Assembly: GCA_034359265.1 (NCBI GenBank) | Contig: CP136890.1 | Coordinates: 50,487,001 to 50,551,000, forward strand | Length of the DNA: 64,000 nucleotides | Direction: 5' to 3' | DNA from: Canna indica | Taxonomy: Eukaryota; Streptophyta; Magnoliopsida; Zingiberales; Cannaceae | In this document: positions 33,111-43,916 of the stretch, in pieces | Layout: each line of letters begins with the position of its first letter | Position numbering within the stretch: position 1 is the stretch's first letter | Notes under the pieces: model-generated | What the model was told of the DNA's origin: nothing | The model's database searches: none | The model's input: only the letters and a program-made list of their open reading frames with translations | Made by a program: the position numbers and the translations under genes

Positions 33111-33960
33111 ACAAATTTGAGACTTTGAGTAACAAACCAAATCGAAAATTTAGACTAGGACAGAAGTAATAAAAAAGAAGAATAGGACAGAAGTATTAAA
33201 AAAGAAAGAAATAGAAAAAAAAATTGTGAAGGGCTGTTGGAACATAACTGAAATGAAAGAAAGAAAGCAAAACTGAAAAAAAGAAACATGACTGGAAAAA
33301 AACACGACTTAAGTAATAAAAAACAATTGAAATAAAAAAAAGAACACGATAGAACTAAAAAAGAAAAAGAAGATGACAGAAGTAATAAAAAAGAAAGAAA
33401 TAGAGAGTAAATTGTTAAAGGTTGTTGGAAAAGAACTGAAATGAAAGAAAAAAACATAAAAAGAAAACAGAACAGAAAAACAAATGAAGTGAAAACGTTC
33501 ACTGAAAAAAGAAATGAAGCGAAAATGAAAATTCACTGAAAAAAGAAATGAAGTGAAAACAGAGAGAAATGAAGTGAAAATGAAACGAAAGAAAACTGAA
33601 GTAATAAAGAAGAATCGAACAAAACACATAAGCTATAAAAAAAGAATCGAACAAAATAGAAGTAAAAAAGAAAGAAAGAAACATGAAAAAAATCTGCATG
33701 TACGTGTGCAAATACTTAAGAAAGCAAGAAAATTTTAATTAAATGATGAGAGCTGAATGGGAGAGAAATGCCTTTAAAAAATAGCAAAAACTGCTATCTT
33801 GTTGCTAAATTTCATCGCCGGAGTTCGTAACTAGAGTTCGTCGTCGGAGTTCGTCGCCAGAGTGGAGCAACCACAGGTAGGAGGGTTCTCAAGTTGGAGC
33901 AGCCGCCAGCCTTGCCTTAGGTTTTAGGGTTTAATTCTTAACTCTTTTAAAAAAATATAA
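33111..33960. repeat. Repeat shared with the hAT element at 42895-43908
   Basis: Matches 43071-43760: ACAAATTTGAGACTTTGAG, a long purine-rich block (33160-33690), then a GC-richer block with TTCGTCGCCAGAG and CAGCCGCCAGCCTTGCC. The hAT terminal inverted repeats of the second copy are not present here, so this is an end-deleted relative. Overlapping phenylalanine/serine-rich minus frames are artefacts of the purine tract. Confidence 0.7.
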
Positions 33961-34753
33961 TCATAGAACAACACTTGGCTATGGCAGAGAGAGCATAATT
34001 GGTATATAAATTATGAAGGTTCACTGGATTTAGTACCTTGCTAAAATGTCATCTCATGTAACATCACATAACTGATATATAAATTCCTCTAGAGCTCATT
34101 TCTCAGATAGATTGACATGAAAATAGATGGAGACATGTGACTAGCAAAAAAAATTCACAAATAAAAAAAAAAAACATATTTAACTTTGACAAAGTTAACT
34201 TTAAATAAGCATCACTTCATATGATATTCAAATTTCATTTCGGCATCATGATTGAAAAGAACTTAAAGATATTTATATTGTCATCTTGTACATGGATCAT
34301 TGTTACGAGAAATGTATGATTGTGTTCATCCATTTTAAGCTCGGATGAAGCAATTCTTCTATTTTTTATATATATATTGCATAGTACTAAACCAATTTTC
34401 ATAAATAAAGATGAAATATTTTTCAAATACAAGAATGAGCTCAAACAAAATAAAGATGCATATTGTAACTACCCTAACTACTTAAGCTGAAATACCACAA
34501 ATCATAATTAATAGCTGCATTTATGGAAGACTAAACTCAGTATATCAAATTTTAATTTACAAAAATTAATGTGCAAAAATCAACTCCCTTTGCTCTTGAT
34601 GTATAACTTTATTGCTAGATAGTATGAGATCATTTCCACAAAATAAATTACTGACTCATTTCCAAAAAAATTGCACATATATAAATGGTAATATATAGTC
34701 CATCAATTCATAGAAATACTGACAATTTTCTAATTAGCACAAATTTGCATCCA
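33961..34753. other. No gene seen
   Basis: AT-rich, low-complexity runs; a 69-codon minus frame (34235-34444) has no recognisable family. Confidence 0.35.
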
Positions 34754-37700
34754 GCATAATGGATCAACACCAAACAATAATAGGTCTAGCACATACCAAA
34801 CAATAATATTAGTTATGTATGGAAGTAATAATCATTAACAAAAAACCAAAGAGAAGTAAAACAGATAAATTAGAAGAATTTTCTTATTGTATTCATCCTT
34901 CTTGTTGTTTTCATTCGTTTCAATGAAAAACAAGTAAATTCTTTATCAATTACCTGCTTGCGAGTAATTAAACTTATAACAATCTCTAATCCCTTGATTT
35001 TGTTCAAATGCTAATTTTGACCCTGAAAAAAAATAGGCTTGAGAACAATAATTCAAAAATTAATAAAGAAGACTACAAGAGATAGTACCTGCGATGCAGA
35101 TAAAGATCTATGGTAAAGAGCTCCATCTCCCGAGTTAATCAATTATATATTTGTGCCTATGCAAATATATATATATTATTAAATTACAATATGCAATATA
35201 TTCATATTATACCGAATCCTCTCGAAGCGTGTAAGAGAACAACGAAGCCCTCACCCACGCGAAAGCGATACCACAAGCCACTCCTACATGCAAAAAAACA
35301 AACACTTTCTGTGTAGCATACTTATATTAAGATTTTACAGTATTTAATAGAAAAATTAGTAAATTGTATATAGCATACTATTTATCACTCAAAGTGACAT
35401 ATAAAGGAAGCTTGAAGACAACAATATTGCACATGAACTTATTATTCATCTCAGAAACACAAACTAATAATGTGAAAATGAAGATATTTTCAAGGACAAC
35501 TACATAAAATAAATAAAGTACTGCACCAAATTCAGTGAAAACTCGACACCTACACCATGCCTAAATTGAAACTTTCACCATTATTACTCCATTAGTTTAG
35601 GTGTAAATATTAGGAGGAAGGAATTAAGAAATTGATGCTTGCATAAGTGTCGTTAAAAAAAATTGCCTTATCTCAAGATATCGACGCCACAAGACAAATC
35701 GGCGCCGCAAGTGCGAATTGAAGCTTTAGCTTCATGCCTGCAAATTTGGATGTGAGAATAGTTAATTTTAATAATATGAAAGTTTTTTTTCAACAAGAAA
35801 AAGAAAATTGCTTAATTGTTTAATAGTTTCATGCCTGCAAATTTGGATGTGAGAATAATTAATTTTAATAATATGAAAGTTTTTTTTCATCAAGAAAAAG
35901 AAAATTATTTTATTAAGCGGCTAGAGCCAACGTCAAGAGAGTAATAATATGGAAGTTAAAGCTTCCATATTGTAGGAGGCTTCAAATTCCCACAAACATA
36001 CCATTAGGTATAGTCAACATATGCACCTAAGTTATTTTTATGACTAAAAGAACAAGTCCAATTAAGATCTATAACTACAAAATTTTGATGTGTGGCTGTG
36101 GTCGACGCCAGAAGACAAATCGGCGCCGCAAGCGCGAATTGAAGCTTTAGCTTCATGCCTGCAAATTTGGATGTGAGAATAGTTAATTTTAATAATATGA
36201 AAGTTTTTTTTCACCAAGAAAAAGAAAATTATTTTATTAAGCGGCTAGAGCCAACGTCAAAAGAGTAATAATATGGAAGTTAAAGGTTCCATATTGTAGG
36301 AGGCTTCAAATTCCCACAAACATAGCATTTAGGTATAGTCAACATATGCATCTAAGTTATTTTTATGACTAAAAGCACAAGTCCAACTAAGGTCTATAAC
36401 TATAAAATTTTGATGTGTGGCTGTGGTCGAAAGGCTAAAACGGCAAAATAATATGACTATTAAAAAAACATGAAAGAAACATAAAACAAAAAAGCTATAA
36501 AGCATGACTATAAATCCAAAATAACATTACAACACAATTTGGTAATCACCAAATTGCAAAAAAAGAAAAAAACTATAACCATGAATGAAACAGAAAACCA
36601 AAAAAAAACTATTAGGCATGACTATAAATCCAAAATAACATTATAAAACAGAGAACAAATTAAAAACCTCCATGTTTAGTCCGACAGCATTTTATATTAT
36701 AATTCCTAGAGAAAGTAAACCGAAAATGACACAAATTAGTTTCTTGCATCTCACGGTTGTCGTCAATGTGCAACACGACGATGACGAGCAGGTGCAGCGA
36801 CGAGCCACACAATTCGGGCGCAAAGCAAACTCAACCTCCACCTACGGCTCTACGACATAGTGCTTGAATCTATTGGCACCAAAAACAATATCTTCTTTTT
36901 CGTTGACATCTTCTCCTCCAACAAGTTTGCGGCCACGAGGCGAACATCTTTATCTTTGCCGGCTTGGTAGTTTGTCTTCACCTCGTGATTCTGAAGTTGC
37001 ATCTTGAAATTTCCCGAGTGATGCTCGTAAGAGATCATTGTCCTCCTCTAAAGCTTCATTGCTAGCCCCAAATCTATTGTCGCCTACCGTCGTCCATGGT
37101 AGACGTTGCCTACAACGCTGCTCTCAAACTCCTCTTGCTCGTGTTGGTGGGCACACGTAGGGGGAAATGCTCATGTTGAAGATGCAACCACAAGTTCGTC
37201 TTTAGCTTCTTTTTACAATGCTTGTACATGTATTAAATGTTTACAAAATTACCACTGAACTCGCTCGCTCTCAAAGTTATGCATCCCCCTTCGTCGAGTT
37301 GACAAAAACGTCGAACATATAAACTAGTCGTAGTCCAACTCAATTGCATCCATTATCAGTACCTTCACTTCGCTCTTCTCACCATTCTATGACACCTTTG
37401 ACTTCTTCAGCATCGTACAAATTCGAGATCAAGCTTCACACGAAACTTCGCCATTATGGTTCGCTTTGACACACGCAGTGATTTCTCCCCCTTGTCCTTC
37501 ATAATGACCTTGGGAGTATGGGGCGACTATGGTATTTCAACCACTAATTTGAAACAAACAATCCTTGAGGGTAAATCCAAACCATGTTGACATTCTCGTC
37601 GTAGAAGTGGAAGGTGGCATTGGGTCAATCTTTTTTATTCGAATCTCGATATTGAGGTTCTTCTACAAATACCACTTGATATCTCCATTGAATGAGATCG

Positions 37701-38955
37701 TGCGTCGTGGAGTTAAAGCCTATAAGGGTTAGAGGCATGTGCATGTTTCCGAAGTTTATGGTAGGACAAAGATGGACCAATTTAGAGTGATAGCATTTTC
37801 ATGCCATCATGCAAGTCCTTTTTCCAATATAAAAGGGCGAAGCCTCATCACTTAGGTATTTAGAACTTAGTGCTAAGTCATTGGTGTAATTAGCATGCTC
37901 ATACCGGTCCTAATATCATACCCTAATGGTATGCCCCCACCACCACACCTAAGTATCACCGCTTTGTCGCACACTAGCGGTAGCCATACGATGCAAGACA
38001 CCGACCAACACCACATCACAGCACGGACAATAACAAGAAAATAAAAAGAAATAAAACGTAGGAAATGAATTTTATGATCCTATATATAAAGTTTTCTGAT
38101 GGAGAAATCATTTGCAAAACTAACGAAAAACTGATTCTCGGTAATGTTAAATATGATTCAATCATCATAATTATTATCTAGTGAAATAAGATCAAAGTAA
38201 AATTTCTTTATATGGAGACATCAACTTTTTTCTATTGAACATAACTAAAAATAATTAGAATGTAAAAACTAGGAACTAATCATGTCTCAAGTTAATATAC
38301 ATAACTTTCAAATCAATTGGTCATTAACATAAATTAGAATTCCTAATTCATCTCAACAACTACCGGCCAAAATAAAAGAATTAAACAATTGCAATATAGA
38401 ATCATAGAAAACAAAAATATTAAACAAGGATTAGAAGAAGAAATAAGTACCGCACTTGAACCCGCAGTTGACTTCCAAAAATTTGTTCAATATCAATCAT
38501 ATTTGAAAGATCAAGAACTCGATGTTACCTGAAGTAATTTGAAATATGCTAGTTGTTTTGCTGTTGATAGTTGAAGTGGTTTCCAATCTATACAAATTAT
38601 GTTCCAAATGCAAAAAAATATTTAATCATTAACCTCACACCAACAAAGTTTTATGAACCATAGAAGGACAAATTTAATCATTAAAACCTCACATTGTAAT
38701 TTATGTCAATATTGATAAATATAATAAATTAGCAAATTGCTTACTCAACCAGTCAGTAGAACAAAACATGAATCCCACGTCAGGCCTACACGGCATACCA
38801 AGATAAAATACTGAAAAACATAATAAAAAATAGCCTCAATGTACCTGACCAGAATGCTAGATACATTATTTGTCTCGTAACAGTTGGCCAATCAAAATCT
38901 CCAACCTTTAGATATATCCATAGAAACACATCATAAAGTTGATCTGGTGCATCCT
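34754..38955. repeat. R-family mosaic, copy C (first unit of a ~4.2-kb repeat)
   Basis: Begins GCATAATGGATCAACACC; the same text restarts at 38956. Inside, 35681-35935 and 36100-36350 repeat a segment (GACAAATCGGCGCCGCAAG, GCTTCATGCCTGCAAATTTG), 36346-36925 matches copy A, and 36640-38640 matches copy B. The segment corresponding to 28900-29680 of copy B is deleted near 38625. Confidence 0.75.
36850..37038 (-). pseudogene. Unidentified coding relic in repeat copy C
   Basis: 62-codon frame reading MISYEHHSGNFKMQLQNHEV, then NYQAGKDKDVRLVAANLLEE and MSTKKKILFLVPIDSSTM. It is hydrophilic, lysine-rich and helical, and ends in a TAG. In copy B the glutamine codon of NYQAG is a TAA, and in copy A only the last ~20 codons remain. 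I do not recognise the family; it may be a captured or transposon-borne gene piece. Confidence 0.35.
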
Positions 38956-40620
38956 GCATAATGGATCAATACCAAACAATAATAGGTCTAGCACATCCCT
39001 AACAATATTATTAATTATGTATGGAAGTAATAATCATTAACAAAAAACCAAAGAGAAGTAAAACAGATAAATTAGAAGAATTTTCTTATTGTATTCATCT
39101 TTCTTGTTGTTTTCATTCGTTTCAATGAAAAACAAGTAAATTCTTTATCAATTACCTGCTTGCGAGTAATTAAACTTATAACAATCTCGAACCCCTTGAT
39201 TTTGTTCCAATGCTAATTTTGACCCCTGAAAAAAAATAGGTTTGAGAACAATAATTCAAAAATTAATAAAGAATACTACAAGAGAGAGTACCTGCGGTGC
39301 AGATAAAGATCTATGGTAAAGAGCTCCAAAATCTCCTGAGTTAATCAATTATATATTTGTACCTATGCAAATATATATATTATTAAATTACAATATGCAA
39401 TATATTCGTATTATACCCGAATCCTCTCGAAGCGTGTAAGAGAACAACGAAGCCCTCACCCACGCGAAAGCGATACCACAAGCCATTCCTACATGCAAAA
39501 AAACAAATATTTTCTGTATAGCATACTTATATTAAGATTTTACAGTATTCAATAGAAAAATTAGTAAATTGTGTATAGCATACTATTTATCACTGAAAGC
39601 AACATATAAAGGAAGCTTGAAGACAACAATATTGCACATGAACTTATTATTCATCTCAGAAACACAAACTAAAAATGTGAAAATGAAGATATTTTCAAGG
39701 ACCACTACATAAAATAAATAAAATATTGCACCAAATTCAGTGAAAACCCGACACCTATACCATGCCTAAATTGAAACTTTGACCATTATTACTCCATTAG
39801 TTTAGGTGTAAATATTTGGAGGAATGAATTAAGAAATTGATGTTTGCATAAGTGCGTTTAAAAAAATTGCCTTATCTCAAGATATCGAAGCCACAGGACA
39901 AATCGGCGCCGCAAGCGCGAATTGAAGCTTTAGCTTCATGCCTGCAAATTTGGATGTGAGAATAGTTAATTTTAATAATATGAAAGTTTTTTTTCACCAA
40001 GAAAAAGAAAATTATTTTATTAAGCGGCTAGAGCCAACGTCAAAAGAGTAATAATATGGAAGTTAAAGGTTCCATATTGTAGGAGGCTTCAAATTCCCAC
40101 AAACATAGCATTTAGGTATAGTCAACATATGCACCTAAGTAATTTTTATGACTAAAAGCACAAGTCCAACTAAGGTCTACAACTATAAAATTTCGATGTG
40201 TGGCTATGGTCGAAAGGCTACAACGGCAAAATAATATGACTATTAAAAAAACATGAAAGGAACATAAAACAAAAAAGCTATAAAGCATGACTATAAATCC
40301 AAAATAACATTACAACACAATTTGGTAATCAACAAATTGCAAAAAAAGAAAAAAACTATAACCGTGAATGAAACAGAAAACCAAAAAACAACTATTAAGC
40401 ATGACTATAAATCCAAAATAACATTATAAAACAGAGAACAAATTAAAAATCTCCTTGTTTAGTCCGGTAGCATTTTATATCATAATTCCAAGAGAAAGTA
40501 AACCTAAAATGACACAAATTAGTATCTTGCATCTTACGGTTGTCGTCAATGTGCAACACGACGATGACGAGCAGGTGCAGCGATGAGCCACACAATTCGG
40601 GCGCAAAGCAAACTCAACCT
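38956..40620. repeat. R-family mosaic, copy D (second, truncated unit)
   Basis: Repeats 34754-36840 at an initial offset of 4202 bases, without the extra internal ~420-bp duplication of copy C. It ends abruptly at CAAACTCAACCT (40620), where the other copies continue. Confidence 0.75.
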
Positions 40621-41384
40621 AATAGTCCACTTCTACAAAGAATTTTGCTAACTCAGGTGAATACGTAATGCACAATTAATACATATATCACATTCTTAAG
40701 TATTAACTAAGGTTAACTCTTGAACCATAGCACTGAGTGTGCACTGCACAATTAATGCATATAATCACATCTTAACTAAGGTTAACTCCTAAACCCAAAC
40801 AATTTGAAGTTTCAAGGTACAAATAAGTTTCACTACCAGACGCGTGGTAGAGATTAATATGCATGCACCTATAAGTTTTATATATATATATATATATATT
40901 TAACTATCATATTCAGGAAAATACATAGGTAGATATTAAAAAAACCCAAAGAATCTCAAAATTTAAAATAACCTGAGTTGATAACTTCCATACAATCCAG
41001 AAATGCAATAACCACTATACTAAACTTATGAAATTGGCTTTCATTATGTAGAAAGCAGGCACCTCTTTTAGGTCTAAACTTAAGTTTAGACCTTTTATAA
41101 AAAGGTCAGTATTGAAGTAAAAGAATAATAATAAAGAAATTTAAAAATTGGCACATATAAAAGCACCCGATTTCTATTAATTTTGAGATGATAAAGAGAA
41201 ATATGGCACTTAATAACAAGAGTCTATTTCAATTTAACAAGTGCCCCCTTAAAGGGCACCGGTTTCAATTTAACAGGCGCCCCTCGCCTCTTGAGAGGTT
41301 AACCATTAATTAATGTTAGCTTGTATTTTTGGGTTTCTCTTTTATGATATGTAATTTTATTTTGCTCAATTCAATAATATACTA
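40621..41384. other. No gene; (TA)n run and a 24-bp perfect palindrome
   Basis: A TA microsatellite lies at about 40878-40899. A perfect palindrome occupies 41070-41093 (half-site AGGTCTAAACTT). 41240-41290 contains two similar short phrases, CAATTTAACAAGTGCCCCC and CAATTTAACAGGCGCCCC. Nothing coding. Confidence 0.5.
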
Positions 41385-42715
41385 CCACATTTGTCTCAAT
41401 TGTGACCTGTCGTCTAATTTTTGATAGCAACCCATTAAACTAATGATAAGGCATGCTAATGTGGAATAAAAAATACCTTTTAATATTAAAATTTAATAAA
41501 TTGAATATATCTATCTCTATCTCTCGGTGTTCGTCATCGTTTAAGGACAAGGAGGAGCAAAAGGAAGAGGAGTCTCGCGAAAATGTCGACCTTCCGACGA
41601 GTGCCACCAAGTGCAATGTATCAAATAAGAAGTCAAGGTGGAAGCTTTCTTTTTGCAGGGGGCCTTCCGTGAAGATCTCGGCAAGGGTTGACTCGTGGTC
41701 GGAGCTTTTGCGATGTAGTCAATAGCGTGACGAGTGGGCGCTTGAACCATGGCGTCAAGAGGCATTGACTTGGAGTGCTCCTTCTGAACTACGGCTTTAA
41801 AGTTGACAAACATGGTGTGAGTGGCCTCGGCAAGTTGTTCATGGACAACTGTTGAGCCAAAGGAAAACAATGCATCTATCTCCGACAATAGCTCAGAGAT
41901 GGTGTTATACAAGTCCAATATGCAGAACATTTTCTCTGTCGACCGCTTGGATTTCACCAACTCCTGGAAACGCCGCTTGGATTTCACCAACTTCGGAAAA
42001 CGAAGGAGCTGAACTACAACTTTTTCAGCGATGTTAGCTCTGACAACCTCCCGGATTGAATTGAAGCCACGGAAGACATGGGACAAGAGGATTCGCTCAT
42101 CGAAGTACAGGGTGGTCGTCGCCACCCGCGAGGGGCCGATCCAAAACTGGAATTTTCTCTCGAGAAGCTACCAATCCATCCTCTGAACCTGCGACGAGGT
42201 ACGTCACTCGAACCCGAGGCGATAGAGCCCCTTGATCAACTTGTGGAGGATCTTGTATACCCCGACATACGTTGCAATAGCCGACAATGATCAGTCTCGG
42301 CAATGGCGCAGAGGTGAACCATGACGCTGGCCGTAGCACTCTCATTCTGAACATTAAAGTCCACAGATGCGTGAATCTCAACATCCTCGAAGATGCTAGA
42401 GCAGTTGGCTACGAGAATATGATAGAGAACTCCTCGAGGCGACGCATGGTGGCCTACAAGATCGAAGGCCGCGTGGGACCCGCGACCTCCATATCCTCGG
42501 TGGAGACGATGTTGAACATGGCATACTAGAGGCCACAAAGAAGAAGAAATAAGGCAGCAAGAAGAAAAGAGAAAGAGAGAGAGAGGGGACCCATGATATA
42601 AGTTTTCAGTTTATAAAATTTTAATATTAAAAAATAATTTTTTTATTACGAGTCCGCATGCCACTTTGTCGACACAAATTAGTCTATATGCCACAATTGA
42701 GACAAATCTCGTAAT
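41385..42715. mobile_element. Pack-MULE-like element carrying an EXO70 fragment
   Basis: Inverted termini: ATTTGTCTCAATTGTG at 41389-41404 and its exact complement at 42691-42706. Homology continues inward on both sides for roughly 100 bases with gaps (TAATTT, GGCATGC, TTTTAATATTAAAATTT), a long TIR of Mutator type. Flanks share TAATATA, but a clean 9-bp target duplication is not evident. Between the TIRs lies an EXO70 gene fragment and no transposase. Confidence 0.7.
41600..42530 (-). pseudogene. EXO70 exocyst subunit pseudogene (partial)
   Basis: The intact stretch (frame from 42125) reads TTLYFDERILLSHVFRGFNS, REVVRANIAEKVVVQLLRFP, STEKMFCILDLYNTISELLS, then VVQKEHSKSM and a decayed form of the HPLTRYVMNYI motif (QAPTRHAIDYI). 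These are the signatures of plant EXO70, a subunit of the exocyst that tethers secretory vesicles at the plasma membrane. Upstream pieces lie in other frames: VQRMDW followed by a stop (about 42185) and LYHILVANCSSIFEDVE (about 42400-42450). A short in-frame duplication repeats FxxLVKSKR (41960-42010). The C-terminal half is missing. Broken by stops and frameshifts. Confidence 0.75.
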
Positions 42716-42894
42716 ATAAGATTTAATTAAACAAAATATAAGTACAAGCCACAAATTGGAAAAACCACAAAGGGCAGTCTATGTTTAGATATTTTCCCTA
42801 GATTTAGTCTAGTATCAATAGTACAATCACTTCATAGAAGACAGTGTTGTGACCACCAATTCATGAAAGTACCATATATTCTTGGGGTAAAAAT

Positions 42895-43908
42895 CAGTGT
42901 TATTAATGACGGATGACGGCTCATGGCGGGAAACCAAAAATCTGCCATACAAATGTGGCAGATGGCGTTGCGGCCTATAGTGGAAGCATGACCGCTGAAA
43001 ATATTATAAATATATATATATATATAATAAGTAATAACAAACGAACATATTGTTGTAATTTCGAAATCCTACAAATTTGAGGCTTTGAGCAGCAAACCAA
43101 AAGAAAAAAAAAATGAAAAAAAGGAAAACAAAAAGGAAAAAAAGGAAAACAAAACTGAAAAAGAACACTACAAAAGTAATATAAAAAAATTGAAATAAAA
43201 AAAGAACATGACTGAAGTAAAAAAAGAAGAGGGCAGAAATAATAAAAAAAAAGAAAAAAAATAGAGAGAAAATTGTCAATGGCTGTTGGAAGAGACCTGA
43301 AATGAAAGAAAGCAAAAAAAAACTGAACGAAAAAAAGAAATGAAGTGAAAACAAAAATTCACTGAAAAAAGAAATGAGGTAAAAAAATGAGAGAAATGAA
43401 GTGAAAATGAAACGAAAGAAAACTGAAGTAATAAAGAAGAATCGAACAAAACACTAAAGCAAAAAAAAAGATGGAACAAAATAGAAATAAAAAAGAAAGA
43501 AAGGGTAAAAAACTACATGTACGTGTGTAAATACCTAAAAAAAAAATTAATGAAATGAAGAAGAGAGCTGAATGGGAGAGAAATGCCTTAAAAAACAGCA
43601 AAAACTGCTATCATGTCGCTAGATTTCGTCGCCAGAGTTCGTCGTCGGAGTTAGTCGCCGAAGTGGAGCAGCCACAGGTAGGAGGGTTCACAAGTTGCGG
43701 CAGCCGCCAGCCTTGCCTTAGGGTTTAGGGTTTTATTCTTATCTCTTTTAAAAAATTACAAAAACACCTCCACTTAAATTAAAAAACAAAAAAAAACATT
43801 GTGGCACCATTTCCGTCAGCCACACCCATACAAAAATTTCAACATTGCTATTTTTTAGGGGTGATTTAATCAAATTCTGCACGCCATGGCTGCTATTTTA
43901 CAACACTG
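42895..43908. mobile_element. Non-autonomous hAT element
   Basis: 1014 bases with terminal inverted repeats starting CAGTGTT at both ends and a second matching block GGCYCATGGCG about 25-35 bases in. Flanks are GGTAAAAAT (42886-42894) and GGTAAAAT (43909-43916), an 8-bp hAT-type target duplication with one extra A. The interior is mostly a purine-rich tract plus a GC-rich block shared with 33111-33960. No transposase. Confidence 0.7.
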
Positions 43909-43916
43909 GGTAAAAT

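Noticed and set aside
33155..33711. Phenylalanine/serine-rich minus-strand frames resembling membrane proteins
   Set aside because: They read the complement of an A/G-rich low-complexity tract, repeated at 43004-43601.
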